DNA from: Chryseobacterium gleum
Lineage (GTDB): Bacteria > Bacteroidota > Bacteroidia > Flavobacteriales > Flavobacteriaceae
Direction of reading: 5' to 3'
DNA: 34,003 nucleotides
Assembly (NCBI GenBank): GCA_945881885.1
Contig: CAMCVI010000015.1
Span: 1-34,003 of the forward strand
In this document: in pieces, positions 15,270 to 24,894 of the stretch
How the letters are laid out: each line of letters begins with the position of its first letter
How positions within the stretch are numbered: the first letter of the stretch is position 1
Notes under the pieces: generated by a model
What the model saw: the letters and a program-made list of their open reading frames with translations, nothing else
Told to the model about the DNA's origin: nothing
The model's database searches: none
Made by a program: the position numbers and the translations under genes

Positions 15270-17267
15270 TTATTTCACTATTATTTTTTTTACAATTTGT
15301 TTTTCATCAGAAGTAATTTTAACAAAATACATTCCTGCTTCAAAAGTAATAGGAATTATTTGATCTTCATTACCTGTTTTTTCAAAAACTTTCGCTCCCA
15401 ATAAAGATAAAATTTCCACTTTAAAAAGACTCTTAATACCCGTAACGAAAATGAGGTCTGTAGCAGGATTAGGATATACTTTTACATCTGTAATATCAAA
15501 ACTTTCAGATGCTAAAGCTGCAAACCACGGACTTCCGAATTGCGAACCAAAAATATAATTCGCCAATAATGGATGATCAATAAATGGATTTCTGTTGTAT
15601 TGCCACGTTTGAATATAATTGTTTCTATTCATTTCAAAATCGTCTCTCGGATCCGAGGTGTTCCAAGTTAATAAAGTTGCTAAATCACCAATATTTCCTG
15701 AAGGATTTGTGCCATTGTTTTCACTTGGGTCGCCATTTACTACATTTAAACCGATAAATCGAACGGCCATGTAAAAACAAGCTCTTGCTACATCGCCTCG
15801 CCAAGAACCTTGAGAACCAGTAGCTCCAGCATATACTGAAGCCGTATTTACATTTCCATAATTTTTATTATTTCTTGATGAATTTTCTTGTCCGTTAACT
15901 GCTCTAATATGATGTGCGTCTGAAACACCATCAACTGTGGAAGCCGCACTTGTATTTGTCCAAATCCCTATTCCATCTGCCAAATCAATATCGGCAACCA
16001 CAAAACCGCCTCTCGATTGGCAAAAAATATGTTCTCTGTTCCATTTGCCTACAATACTCGAACTCTGTTGTTGGTCGATTTTAGACATTGGTTGTTCTAA
16101 ATAAATTTCCCAAATTTGCCCACTATTTAATGGATTTTGATCGGAAGTCTTTAGTATTTCCCAAATGTCCGCATAACTGTGCAATCGAACTACTGAAGGA
16201 TTGGCAATGATGTTTTGAACTGCTTGCTTCAATGCCGCACCAGATAAACCCTCTAAAGAAGCATAATAACCTGCTGGAGCAGTACTTGAAACGGTATTAT
16301 AAGTAGGCGCCAAAGGCGTTCCAAAATTTAATATTTGAAAATCCGTATCTGCAACCCTTCTAACAATCGAATTATTACTTGAAACCACATTTGTTGGTAA
16401 ACCAGAAATAAAAAGAACCAATTCTTCGTCACCTTCTTCTAAAGTGTCGTCGATTAAAGTAATTGTTTTTACAACTGTAGTAGCGCCCGATGGAATGGTT
16501 ACAGAATTAGTGGTGTCAAAAGAGTAATCAGTTGTATTAAAATTTCCATTGTTTAAAGAAATAGAAAAAGTAGTATTTGACGTAACAGGCGAAGCAGTTG
16601 TAAATGTAACAGTAACAGTTTGACCTTCCGTATATGAATTCGAATTAAAAGTTGTTGTCATGTAATTCAACACAATTCCAGAACCGTCATTATTCATTCC
16701 TGGAGTTGGCGCTTTTACTTCATACGTACCATCAACTTTTCTTTGAATCGAATGATTGGCGGCATTTGAAGTCGCATTTTCATTTACACAAACCGTTAAA
16801 TTTAAAATATTCATAAGCGCGGTGGGTTGTGTAGTGCCGTTGTTAGAATAAGCAATGGCATGCACCAAACCAGTAGCTATTGCAGGAGTATTTAATGGGA
16901 AATCGGTGTCATTTGCTTGATAAAGTGCAATAGCATCTGGTCCGTTTTGTAATGTAGCGTCTAACATTGATAATGCTGGCGTTGGTGAAAGCAACACATT
17001 TCCTATTAGAAAATTACCATTAGTATCTGTGGAATAACCATCTAAATCAATAGCGTTATAACTCAATGTTCCTGCATACGGACTAGTACTCGTAGCGTTA
17101 AAAAACACCAATACATAGCCATTTAATGAAAAATTAGGAGTTGTAGATTTTAATTCAATGAATTCTTTTTGATCGGTAGAAGGGGTGTCAGGATCGATTT
17201 CATTAATTACAACTTGCGAATATGAAAAATACGAAGTCATAAAAAATAAAAATAGTTTTAATTTCAT
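15270..17267 (-). CDS. Secreted endonuclease I with lamin-tail and Calx-beta domains, T9SS substrate
   Basis: A modular 665-residue exported nuclease. The order is: signal peptide (1-17); lamin-tail-like domain with VVINEIDPDTPSTDQKEFIEL (19-39); a Calx-beta-like domain (about 205-305, motif DDTLEEGDEELVLFI); the endonuclease I (His-Me finger) domain (about 330-570) with KWNREHIFCQSRG and a DAHHIRAVN motif; and a C-terminal type IX sorting domain (about 590-665) containing VYPNPATD and ending VKKIIVK. It probably degrades extracellular DNA for nutrients and is released or attached at the cell surface by T9SS. Confidence 0.88.
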   Translation of the reverse strand: MKLKLFLFFMTSYFSYSQVVINEIDPDTPSTDQKEFIELKSTTPNFSLNGYVLVFFNATSTSPYAGTLSYNAIDLDGYSTDTNGNFLIGNVLLSPTPALSMLDATLQNGPDAIALYQANDTDFPLNTPAIATGLVHAIAYSNNGTTQPTALMNILNLTVCVNENATSNAANHSIQRKVDGTYEVKAPTPGMNNDGSGIVLNYMTTTFNSNSYTEGQTVTVTFTTASPVTSNTTFSISLNNGNFNTTDYSFDTTNSVTIPSGATTVVKTITLIDDTLEEGDEELVLFISGLPTNVVSSNNSIVRRVADTDFQILNFGTPLAPTYNTVSSTAPAGYYASLEGLSGAALKQAVQNIIANPSVVRLHSYADIWEILKTSDQNPLNSGQIWEIYLEQPMSKIDQQQSSSIVGKWNREHIFCQSRGGFVVADIDLADGIGIWTNTSAASTVDGVSDAHHIRAVNGQENSSRNNKNYGNVNTASVYAGATGSQGSWRGDVARACFYMAVRFIGLNVVNGDPSENNGTNPSGNIGDLATLLTWNTSDPRDDFEMNRNNYIQTWQYNRNPFIDHPLLANYIFGSQFGSPWFAALASESFDITDVKVYPNPATDLIFVTGIKSLFKVEILSLLGAKVFEKTGNEDQIIPITFEAGMYFVKITSDEKQIVKKIIVK

Positions 17268-17289
17268 TTATTTCATTTGAAAAGTTATA

Positions 17290-17297
17290 CAAAATTA
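17290..17297 (-). promoter_or_regulatory. -7 promoter element of the endonuclease gene
   Basis: TAATTTTG on the minus strand, 22 bp before the start codon, fits TAnnTTTG. Confidence 0.4.
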
Positions 17298-17366
17298 CTC
17301 ATAATTAAATTATTTTATAGGGATATCTCCATTTTTTTAGTAATATTGAATGCAATTAACAAAAAG

Positions 17367-20156
17367 ATGACAAAAATTAAGATAGTATTACTTTTTTTAT
17401 TTTCCCAAGCTTCATTCGGGCAAAATGAGATTACAATTCAAGCAGCATTAATTGAAAATGGGAAAAAAATTGATGTTTCCGAAGAAATTACAGTTAAAAA
17501 CACATCAAATATTGCGCTTACAGAAATTGCCTTAAACGATTGGAATCATGCCTTTTCAAGCAAAAAAACAGCTTTAGCCAAAAAATTTTCTGATGAATTT
17601 AATCGAAGTTTTCATTTGTCCAACGCTTCTGAACGTGGTGAAACAATAATTGAAGAAGTTACAAATGCTACTCAAAAGTTTTTATCATATTATAGAAATG
17701 AAAATCAGATAGATATTCTGGTTATTCAACTTGAAAAACCCTTACTAGTTGGAGAAAGCACTACATTAAAAATTAAATACCAAATTACATTACCCAATTC
17801 TAAATTCACAAAATTTGGTTATTCTAAAAACAAACTGTATTTAAAAAATTGCTTTTTAACCCTTTCAAGTTTTAATACACAACATCAAAATGAGGAAAAT
17901 TGCGATGATTTAACCACTGAAATTGCTTCCTATAATATTGAATTTCAACATGACAAATTTTCACTAAATTCTGATATAGAGGTCGAAAATACTACTCAAG
18001 ATTCATCAAAATTAACTGGTAAGTTACGAACCAATTTTGTAATTGTTTTAGAAAAGAATAACAGTTACGAAACGTTTAAAAATAAAGGGTTAACGATCAT
18101 CAGTAATCTAAAATCTTTAGATTTGAATACGGAACAAAAAAAGCTTATAGTTGATAAAATCACCAATTATGTTACTGAAAATTTAGGCACATCGCAACAA
18201 AATAAAATCATGGTTTCGCAAGAAGATTATGATAGAGAAGCGTTTTATGGTTTGAATGAATTACCTTCTTTTATATCTCCTTTTGACGACGATTTTATTT
18301 TTGAATTGAAATTTTTAAAAACGTATTTAAACAATTATTTAATGGCGAATTTGAAAATTAATTTCAGAAAAGACCATTGGGTTTTAGAAGGCATTCAGCA
18401 TTATTTTCTGAAAAAATATATCGACGAAAACTATCCAGAAATTAAAGCTTTTGGTAAATTATCCCGATTTAAAATACTAAAAAAATACAAAATAATTACA
18501 ATGAATTTTACCGAACAATTCATTTATAATTATCTATTAATGGCCAGAAAAAATATTGATCAGGCCGTTGGAACAGATAAAAACACACAAATAAAATTCA
18601 ATGAAAAAATAGCAGGAAAATTCAAATCCGGACTTTCGCTGCATTATTTGAATACTTATTTAGGAGAAAATTATGTAGGAAAATCAATTAAACAATATAT
18701 AGAATTAAATAAAACCAAAAATACTGATAGTCAAGTTTTTAAATCGCTATTAGAAGTCAATTCTAATCAAAATTTAAATTGGTTTTTTAATGAATTAATT
18801 TATTCAAGAAATAAAATTGATTACAAAATTGTAGACGCCAAAAAAACAAATGATTCAATTGAAGTAACGATAAAAAATGTAGGTGACGCAAAAGTGCCTA
18901 TTTCTATTTCTGGTTATCAGAGAAATAAATTAGTCAGTAAAAATTGGATAGAAAATCAATCTGAAACATTTAAATTTTCAATTAAAAACGACAGTATTAC
19001 CAAGTTAATTTTAAACGATACTTATGAAATTCCAGAATTAAATAACAACAACAATTCCTACAAATTACAAAATAGATTTTTTGGAAATCGGAAAATTAGA
19101 TTTACTTTTTTTAAAGACATCGAAAACCCAAAATACAACCAAGTGTTTTTTGTTCCAATAACCGAATTTAACCTATATGATGGTTTGTTACTGGGCATGA
19201 AATTCAATAATAAATCAATTATTGATAGGCCATTTATTTACGATATCACACCAAATTATTCTTCAAAAACAGCAACACTTGCTGGAAGTGCTGGATTTAG
19301 TTTTAACAATCTAGACCGAAACAGCAATCATTTCAGTACCCGATATGCTATATCTGGTACTCGTTTACATTATGCTCCGGATGCCTTTTATACTAAAATT
19401 ACACCAAGTGTAAATTTCAGATTTAGAAATCCAAATTTCAGAAAAAATGAAGGAGAAGGCTTTTTTATACGAAATGTTTATGTGAACAGAGAAAAATCAA
19501 ATGTAGTATCTACTAAAAATTCAGAAAATTACTCAGTATTTAACTTGCGATACGGTTACGGCAATAGCGAATTAATTGAACAATTTTCTTACGGAACTGA
19601 TTTTCAACTTTCAAATCGTTTTGGAAAAATATCCGGGCAAATGCAATACCGAAAACTTTTTGAGAACAACCGTTTTCTAAATTTAAGAGCGTTTGCTGGT
19701 GTTTTCACGCACAACGATACCTCTAACGATTTTTTTAGCTTTGGAATTGATAGACCTTCCGATTATTTATTTGATTACGCCTTAATTGGCCGTAGTGAAA
19801 GCACTGGCTTGTTTAGTCGCCAATTTGTAAATGCAGAAGGTGCTTTTAAATCTAAATTTGCTACTCGTTATGCCAACCAATACATTTTTGCAATTAATGC
19901 AGGGTTTACCATTTACGATTGGATTGAAATGTACGGCGATGTAGGGACATTTAAAAATGAAGGATACAAGCCGCAATATGTTTACGATAGTGGGTTGCGT
20001 CTGAATTTAGTACAAGACTATTTTGAATTATATTTACCTATTTATTCCACTAACGGTTTTGAACTTAACGACAAAAACTATGGAGAGCGCATTCGATTTA
20101 TTGTTACTTTAAGTCCAAAAACTTTAACCTCTTTATTTACCAGAAGATGGTTTTAA
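17367..20156 (+). CDS. M1-peptidase-like surface protein, probably catalytically inactive, with C-terminal beta-barrel-like part
   Basis: The frame is open from a TTG at 17277. The ATG at 17367 is preferred because it begins a clean signal peptide (MTKIKIVLLFLFSQASFGQ), giving 929 residues. The N-terminal third is beta-rich, like the M1 peptidase N-domain. The middle contains FELKFLKTYL and then HWVLEGIQHYF, placed like the HExxH and WLNEGxxxY motifs of gluzincins. Both zinc histidines of HExxH are replaced, while the later Glu is kept. The last 350 residues are aromatic-rich and beta-patterned, ending in TRRWF, as in outer-membrane proteins. It may be a scaffold or binding protein. The family assignment is a judgement from motifs. 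Confidence 0.6.
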   Translation: MTKIKIVLLFLFSQASFGQNEITIQAALIENGKKIDVSEEITVKNTSNIALTEIALNDWNHAFSSKKTALAKKFSDEFNRSFHLSNASERGETIIEEVTNATQKFLSYYRNENQIDILVIQLEKPLLVGESTTLKIKYQITLPNSKFTKFGYSKNKLYLKNCFLTLSSFNTQHQNEENCDDLTTEIASYNIEFQHDKFSLNSDIEVENTTQDSSKLTGKLRTNFVIVLEKNNSYETFKNKGLTIISNLKSLDLNTEQKKLIVDKITNYVTENLGTSQQNKIMVSQEDYDREAFYGLNELPSFISPFDDDFIFELKFLKTYLNNYLMANLKINFRKDHWVLEGIQHYFLKKYIDENYPEIKAFGKLSRFKILKKYKIITMNFTEQFIYNYLLMARKNIDQAVGTDKNTQIKFNEKIAGKFKSGLSLHYLNTYLGENYVGKSIKQYIELNKTKNTDSQVFKSLLEVNSNQNLNWFFNELIYSRNKIDYKIVDAKKTNDSIEVTIKNVGDAKVPISISGYQRNKLVSKNWIENQSETFKFSIKNDSITKLILNDTYEIPELNNNNNSYKLQNRFFGNRKIRFTFFKDIENPKYNQVFFVPITEFNLYDGLLLGMKFNNKSIIDRPFIYDITPNYSSKTATLAGSAGFSFNNLDRNSNHFSTRYAISGTRLHYAPDAFYTKITPSVNFRFRNPNFRKNEGEGFFIRNVYVNREKSNVVSTKNSENYSVFNLRYGYGNSELIEQFSYGTDFQLSNRFGKISGQMQYRKLFENNRFLNLRAFAGVFTHNDTSNDFFSFGIDRPSDYLFDYALIGRSESTGLFSRQFVNAEGAFKSKFATRYANQYIFAINAGFTIYDWIEMYGDVGTFKNEGYKPQYVYDSGLRLNLVQDYFELYLPIYSTNGFELNDKNYGERIRFIVTLSPKTLTSLFTRRWF

Positions 20157-20329
20157 TTTTTTTTAATTTTCATATAAATCAAGTTTAGTACTTTGTAATC
20201 TATATGCATTATTCGTAAATATAAGTTACTATTTCGAAATTAAAATACGTTTTTTACAGCCAAACATCAATATTTTTATTCATTATTCATAAAAATATCT
20301 AATCCGCTAATATGTTTCGTTTTTTTGTT

Positions 20330-20337
20330 TAAATTTG
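20330..20337 (+). promoter_or_regulatory. -7 promoter element of the E1 gene
   Basis: TAAATTTG, 20 bp upstream of the start codon, fits TAnnTTTG. The 200-bp upstream gap otherwise shows only AT-rich sequence. Confidence 0.35.
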
Positions 20338-20357
20338 TAAATTAGCAATACTTTATT

Positions 20358-22760
20358 ATGAGCAAAACTACAACTGCAGAAGTAATATCTTTCGAAGATT
20401 TCAAAAAAGAAGTTTTACATGATTTCAAAATCGCTTCCGTTAGCCGTGAATGCAGTCTTTTGGGACGAAAAGAAGTACTAACTGGAAAAGCTAAGTTTGG
20501 TATATTTGGAGATGGAAAAGAAGTGCCACAATTGGCCTTAGCAAAAGCATTTCAAAACGGTGATTTTCGTTCAGGATATTACCGTGACCAAACGTTTATG
20601 ATGGCCATTGGTGAATTATCGATTGTTCAGTTTTTCGCAGGATTATATGGGCATGCCGATGTTAATTTTGACCCAATGAGTGCCGGTCGTCAAATGGGTG
20701 GGCATTTTGCTACTCATTCTTTAGACGAAAACGGAAATTGGAAAAACTTAACCCAACAAAAAAATTCAAGTGCCGACATCTCTCCTACTGCTGGGCAAAT
20801 GCCTCGTTTATTAGGTTTGGCACAAGCATCAAAAATATACAGAAATGTTACAGAAATTCCTGCTGAAAATAATTTTTCAGTACAAGGAAATGAAGTGGCT
20901 TGGGGAACAATTGGAAACGCATCTACTTCAGAAGGTTTGTTTTTTGAAACCATAAATGCTGCAGGCGTATTGCAAGTGCCAATGGTAATGAGCGTTTGGG
21001 ATGACGAATACGGTATTTCAGTTCACGCCAAATACCAAACTACAAAAGAAAATATCTCTGAAATATTAAAAGGTTTACAGCGCGACGAAGAAAATAAAGG
21101 ATACGAAATTTTCCGAGTTAGAGGTTGGGATTATCCTTCTCTAGTTGACACCTATCAAAAAGCAGCCGAAGTTGCAAGAACAGAACATGTTCCCGTTTTA
21201 ATTCACGTAAACGAATTAACACAACCACAAGGGCATTCTACTTCCGGTTCACACGAGCGATACAAAAACGCAGAAAGATTGGCTTGGGAAGCAGAATTTG
21301 ACTGTGTGGCACAAATGAAAAAATGGATGATTGCAAACAATATTGCTTCTTCAGAAGAATTAGACGATATTGAATCAGCCTCTAAAAAAGAAGTTTTAGT
21401 TGGAAAAAAAGAAGCTTGGGCAAATTATTTAAATGCTATTAAAGAAGATCAAGCGGCTACAGTAGCTATTCTAAATCAAGTTGCACAAAACTCTGAAAAC
21501 AAAGTTTTCATTGAAAAATACGCGACAGATATTGCTGCCATAAAAGAACCAATTAGAAAAGATTTATTAGTCGTAGCTAGAAAAGTTTTAAGGATGCTTT
21601 CTGGTGACAACAGAGCCACTTTAGCCAGTTGGATTTCTAATTTCATTGGCAGCATTCAACCAAAATATAGTTCGCATTTACATTCAGAATCAAAACAAAA
21701 TATAGCTTCAACTATTGAAGTAAAGCCAATTTATGATGAAACTGCCGAAGAAGTAGATGCTCGTTTAATTTTAAGAGACAACTTCGATAAAATTTTCGCA
21801 ACTTATCCAGAAACTTTAATTTTTGGAGAAGATTCAGGAAATATTGGCGATGTAAACCAAGGTTTAGAAGGCATGCAAGAAAAATACGGAGAAATGCGTG
21901 TTTCAGATGCAGGAATTCGTGAAGCGACTATTTTGGGTCAAGGTATCGGAATGGCTATGCGTGGTTTACGTCCGATTGCAGAAATTCAGTATTTAGATTA
22001 TTTGTTATACGCCATTCAGATTATGAGTGACGATTTGGCTACTTTACAGTACAGAACACATGGTCGTCAAAAAGCACCATTAATTATCAGAACACGCGGA
22101 CACCGTTTAGAAGGTATTTGGCATTCAGGTTCGCCAATGGGAATGATTATTAACGCCATTCGGGGAATCCATGTTTTAGTTCCAAGAAATATGACCAAAG
22201 CCGCAGGATTTTATAATACTTTATTAAAAACAGACGAACCTGCTTTAGTAATTGAATGTTTAAATGGCTACCGTTTAAAAGAAAAAATGCCAACCAACTT
22301 AGGGGAATTTCAAACGCCAATTGGTGTGGTAGAAACCATTAAGGAAGGAAAAGATATTACGTTAGTTTCATACGGTTCTACTTTAAGAATTGTAGAACAA
22401 GCCGCAAAAGAATTATTAGAAACCGGAATTGATGCTGAAATTATTGATATTCAGAGTTTATTACCTTTTGATATTGCTCACGATATAGTAAAATCAGTTG
22501 CAAAAACAAACCGTTTATTAGTTATTGACGAAGATGTTCCTGGTGGAGCCAGTGCTTTTATTTTACAAGAAATTATCGAAAATCAAAACGCGTACCAATA
22601 TTTAGATAGCGCACCGCAAACCTTAACCGCAAAGGCACACCGCCCAAGTTATGGAACCGATGGTGATTATTTTTCTAAACCAAGTGCCGAAGATATTTTT
22701 GAAAAAGTTTACGAAATGATGCATGAAGCAAATCCGAGTAAGTTTCCGAAATTATATTAA
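20358..22760 (+). CDS. Fused alpha/beta E1 component of a 2-oxoacid (branched-chain) dehydrogenase
   Basis: A thiamine-diphosphate-dependent decarboxylase that feeds acyl groups to a lipoyl E2, probably for branched-chain 2-oxoacids. The 800 residues hold an alpha part (about 1-440) and a beta part (about 465-800) in one chain, a known Bacteroidota arrangement. The alpha part contains SAGRQMGGHFATHS and a ThDP/Mg region WGTIGNASTSEGLFFETINAAG, where the usual GDG reads IGN. The beta part contains FGEDSGNIGDVNQGLEG, RVSDAGIREATILGQGIGMAMRGLRPIAE split over about 510-540, and EDVPGGASAF. No E2 or E3 is adjacent. Its substrate could also be pyruvate or another oxoacid. Confidence 0.88.
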   Translation: MSKTTTAEVISFEDFKKEVLHDFKIASVSRECSLLGRKEVLTGKAKFGIFGDGKEVPQLALAKAFQNGDFRSGYYRDQTFMMAIGELSIVQFFAGLYGHADVNFDPMSAGRQMGGHFATHSLDENGNWKNLTQQKNSSADISPTAGQMPRLLGLAQASKIYRNVTEIPAENNFSVQGNEVAWGTIGNASTSEGLFFETINAAGVLQVPMVMSVWDDEYGISVHAKYQTTKENISEILKGLQRDEENKGYEIFRVRGWDYPSLVDTYQKAAEVARTEHVPVLIHVNELTQPQGHSTSGSHERYKNAERLAWEAEFDCVAQMKKWMIANNIASSEELDDIESASKKEVLVGKKEAWANYLNAIKEDQAATVAILNQVAQNSENKVFIEKYATDIAAIKEPIRKDLLVVARKVLRMLSGDNRATLASWISNFIGSIQPKYSSHLHSESKQNIASTIEVKPIYDETAEEVDARLILRDNFDKIFATYPETLIFGEDSGNIGDVNQGLEGMQEKYGEMRVSDAGIREATILGQGIGMAMRGLRPIAEIQYLDYLLYAIQIMSDDLATLQYRTHGRQKAPLIIRTRGHRLEGIWHSGSPMGMIINAIRGIHVLVPRNMTKAAGFYNTLLKTDEPALVIECLNGYRLKEKMPTNLGEFQTPIGVVETIKEGKDITLVSYGSTLRIVEQAAKELLETGIDAEIIDIQSLLPFDIAHDIVKSVAKTNRLLVIDEDVPGGASAFILQEIIENQNAYQYLDSAPQTLTAKAHRPSYGTDGDYFSKPSAEDIFEKVYEMMHEANPSKFPKLY

Positions 22761-22860
22761 TTAAAACAATAATCATTCTTATATTTCCTTACATTCCTTA
22801 TGTGGTCAAAAATAGACCATCTACGAAATTTATGATAAAATAAGTTTTAAATAAACCCAA

Positions 22861-23700
22861 ATGGCAAACACCTACATCGCATACCATTTTACAATTGAAC
22901 CCAAAGAAATTGGTTCGGAAATATTAATAGCTCAGTTAGAAGAAACCGCTTTTGAAAGTTTTGAAGAAACCGAAGAAGGTGTTTCAGCTTATGTGCAAAA
23001 AGACGTTTGGTCTGAAAATATTTTAAACGAGATTGAAATTCTTACGAATGAAAATTTCAAAATTTCCTACACCACAAATGAAATTGAGCCAGTAAATTGG
23101 AACGAAGAATGGGAAAAGAACTTCTCTCCTATTGATGTGGACGGAATTTGCCACGTTCGTGCGCCTTTTCATCCGGCAACTCATGCCAAATATGAAATTG
23201 TAATTGAACCAAAAATGAGTTTCGGAACAGGACATCACGAAACGACTCACATGATGATTCAGCATATTTTAGAATTAGAGGCTACCAACAAAAAAACAAT
23301 AGATATGGGTTGTGGCACTGCCATTTTAGCCATTTTAGCTGAAATGAAAGGCGCACATCCAATTGATGCAGTGGATATTGACAATTGGTGTTATTTAAAT
23401 TCCATTGAAAACGCTGAACGCAACAATTGCAAACATATTTCTGTTTACGAAGGTGATGCGTCTTGGTTAAAAGATGGTCAAAAATACGATGTATTTATTG
23501 CGAATATCAATAGGAATATCTTATTAAATGATATGACAACTTACGTTAACTGCATGAATGAGGATGCTGTTTTATTATTAAGCGGCTTTTATACAGAGGA
23601 TTTTGAAGCCATTAACGAATGTTGCGAAAATTTAGGTCTTACTTTTGAATCAAAAAAAGAAAGAAATAATTGGCTAAGTTTGAAATATAGTAAAAATTAG
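22861..23700 (+). CDS. prmA: Ribosomal protein L11 methyltransferase
   Basis: Methylates lysines and the N-terminus of ribosomal protein L11 with S-adenosylmethionine. The 279 residues include an N-terminal L11-recognition domain (about 1-65), the linker NWNEEWEKNFSPI (about 80-92), and FGTGHHETTHMM (about 121-132). The Rossmann methyltransferase core carries motif I DMGCGTAILAILAEMKGA (about 143-160) and the NINRNILL motif. The length is typical of the family. It lies 29 bp upstream of clpS. Confidence 0.93.
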   Translation: MANTYIAYHFTIEPKEIGSEILIAQLEETAFESFEETEEGVSAYVQKDVWSENILNEIEILTNENFKISYTTNEIEPVNWNEEWEKNFSPIDVDGICHVRAPFHPATHAKYEIVIEPKMSFGTGHHETTHMMIQHILELEATNKKTIDMGCGTAILAILAEMKGAHPIDAVDIDNWCYLNSIENAERNNCKHISVYEGDASWLKDGQKYDVFIANINRNILLNDMTTYVNCMNEDAVLLLSGFYTEDFEAINECCENLGLTFESKKERNNWLSLKYSKN

Positions 23701-23708
23701 TAATTTTG
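23701..23708 (+). promoter_or_regulatory. -7 promoter element of clpS
   Basis: TAATTTTG followed by C immediately after the prmA stop codon fits TAnnTTTG, 21 bp before the clpS ATG. clpS can therefore be transcribed independently of prmA. Confidence 0.45.
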
Positions 23709-23729
23709 CTTTATAATAAATTATTAGTT

Positions 23730-24005
23730 ATGAGCACATTAACAGAAACACTTGAGGAAGTATTAGTTGAGGACGCTATTGGCATTAACCACGAAATTGT
23801 TTTATACAACGACGATGTAAACACATTTGACCATGTAATTGAATCTTTAGTTAAAATTTGCGACCATACTTGGGAACAAGCAGAACAATGTGCTATTTTA
23901 GTTCACTACAAAGGACAATGTACCGTAAAAACTGGAGAATTAACAAAATTAAAACCACAATGCGCTTCCTTGCAAGATGCGGGTTTAAGTGCTGTAATCA
24001 TATAA
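23730..24005 (+). CDS. clpS: ATP-dependent Clp protease adaptor ClpS
   Basis: Recognises N-degron substrates and delivers them to ClpAP-type proteases. The 91-residue protein starting at ATG 23730 has the conserved core YNDDVNTFDHVIESLVKIC (about residues 26-44), which includes the N-end residue-binding pocket. It then has the family's VHYKGQCTVKTGE segment. The frame is open 24 bp further upstream (from 23706), but the ATG at 23730 matches family length. Followed by a strong terminator. ClpS and the ssrA tag at 31431 are two parts of the cell's degradation-tagging machinery. Confidence 0.93.
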   Translation: MSTLTETLEEVLVEDAIGINHEIVLYNDDVNTFDHVIESLVKICDHTWEQAEQCAILVHYKGQCTVKTGELTKLKPQCASLQDAGLSAVII

Positions 24006-24033
24006 AAAAATCGACCAATTGGTCGATTTTTTT
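24004..24033 (+). terminator. Rho-independent terminator of clpS
   Basis: A perfect stem AAAAAAATCGACC / GGTCGATTTTTTT with an AATT loop, overlapping the clpS stop codon. The symmetric A and T runs allow bidirectional action. Confidence 0.9.
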
Positions 24034-24046
24034 ATGCTACTTTGTC

Positions 24047-24067
24047 ATTCTGAACTTGTTTCAGAAT
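24047..24067. repeat. REP-like palindromic repeat
   Basis: ATTCTGAA, a 5-bp loop CTTGT, then TTCAGAAT: a perfect 8-bp inverted repeat. The word TCATTCTGAACTTGTTTCAG is familiar from intergenic regions of many Bacteroidota genomes, where it is often mistranslated as VILNLFQNL. Only one copy is seen here. Confidence 0.65.
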
Positions 24068-24126
24068 CTTGAGTAATTAATTATAGAATTTGAAATAAAT
24101 TTAGATTGACAAGAACAACATTTTTT

Positions 24127-24396
24127 TTATGATGTTATTTTTCCAAAAGCACAACTCACGTACGATTTTGCTTTGGCGGCTAAATTATTAGCTTCTCCAT
24201 CTTCGGGATAACCAATATCGGCTAGCGTTTTCTTTACAACATCTAAAGTATGCGCTTCAGAATATTCAAAAGTAACCGAATTATCTTCTGTTTCTACAAG
24301 AACATCGGACACATCATCTAAAGTATTTAATTTTTTTGAAATGATATTGGCACAACCGCCACATTTCAAGTTTTGTATATGGACTATAGTTTTCAT
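24127..24396 (-). CDS. Heavy-metal-associated (HMA) domain protein
   Basis: An 89-residue ferredoxin-like HMA domain protein. The N-terminus MKTIVHIQNLKCGGCANII carries the metal-binding CxxC (here CGGC at 12-15), followed by the usual fold up to about residue 68 (DIGYPEDGE). An extra helical tail of about 20 residues contains one more Cys (YVSCAFGK). It is expected to bind Cu(I), Zn or a similar soft metal, as chaperone or sensor. It lies 75 bp downstream of the two YeeE/YedE genes on the same strand and may be cotranscribed. Confidence 0.82.
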   Translation of the reverse strand: MKTIVHIQNLKCGGCANIISKKLNTLDDVSDVLVETEDNSVTFEYSEAHTLDVVKKTLADIGYPEDGEANNLAAKAKSYVSCAFGKITS

Positions 24397-24471
24397 TGTT
24401 TTTTATTATATATTGTAAATTTACAAAAAGTATAACGATAAAAACCTGATAAATATCACTTTAACAAAAAA

Positions 24472-24894
24472 TTAATGCGGTAATTTATTTTTTAAAATTC
24501 CGTATAAATAAGTTCCTAATAAAGCGCCAATTAATACAACCAAAATAGACAAGACGCCATTTCCTATTAAAATGAAAATCGGTCCAGGACAACAACCTAC
24601 TAAGCCCCAGCCCATGCCAAACATAGTGCCACCGATAATATATCTTGAAATAGAGAAATCTTTATCTTGTATATGAATTTCAGCGCCTTTAAAACCTTGA
24701 ATTTCTTTTGATTTTATTAATATAATTCCGCAAACTCCTACTAATATAGCTGTAGCAATAATTCCATACATATGAAAACTCTGAAACATGAACATTTCAT
24801 AAATTCTATACCAAGAAACGGCTTCCGCTTTAGTTAACACAATTCCAAAAACAATACCAACTATAAAAAACTTAATCAACTTCATACTATCCAA
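24472..24894 (-). CDS. YeeE/YedE permease half, small (DUF6691-type)
   Basis: A 140-residue membrane protein with about four helices and the family motif GMGWGLVGCCPGPIFILIGNG (about residues 93-113), including the cysteine used by thiosulfate/sulfur permeases. Its start overlaps the end of the larger half by 8 bp, so the two are translationally coupled and probably form one transporter. Family members import thiosulfate or related sulfur species, and in Bacteroidota they often sit near sulfide or sulfur oxidation genes. No such genes are in the window. Confidence 0.82.
   Translation of the reverse strand: MDSMKLIKFFIVGIVFGIVLTKAEAVSWYRIYEMFMFQSFHMYGIIATAILVGVCGIILIKSKEIQGFKGAEIHIQDKDFSISRYIIGGTMFGMGWGLVGCCPGPIFILIGNGVLSILVVLIGALLGTYLYGILKNKLPH

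Noticed and set aside
17277..17366. Longer N-terminus for the M1-like protein starting at TTG 17277
   Set aside because: The extra 30 residues would place the clear signal peptide internally. ATG 17367 gives a normal exported N-terminus.
22802..22822. TGGTC-N7-GACCA hairpin upstream of prmA as a terminator
   Set aside because: The stem is only 5 bp and no T-run follows. Too weak to call.
23858..24076. 72-codon plus-strand ORF ending in FVILNLFQNLE
   Set aside because: It overlaps clpS in another frame and reads through the terminator and REP-like repeat, a common false ORF.
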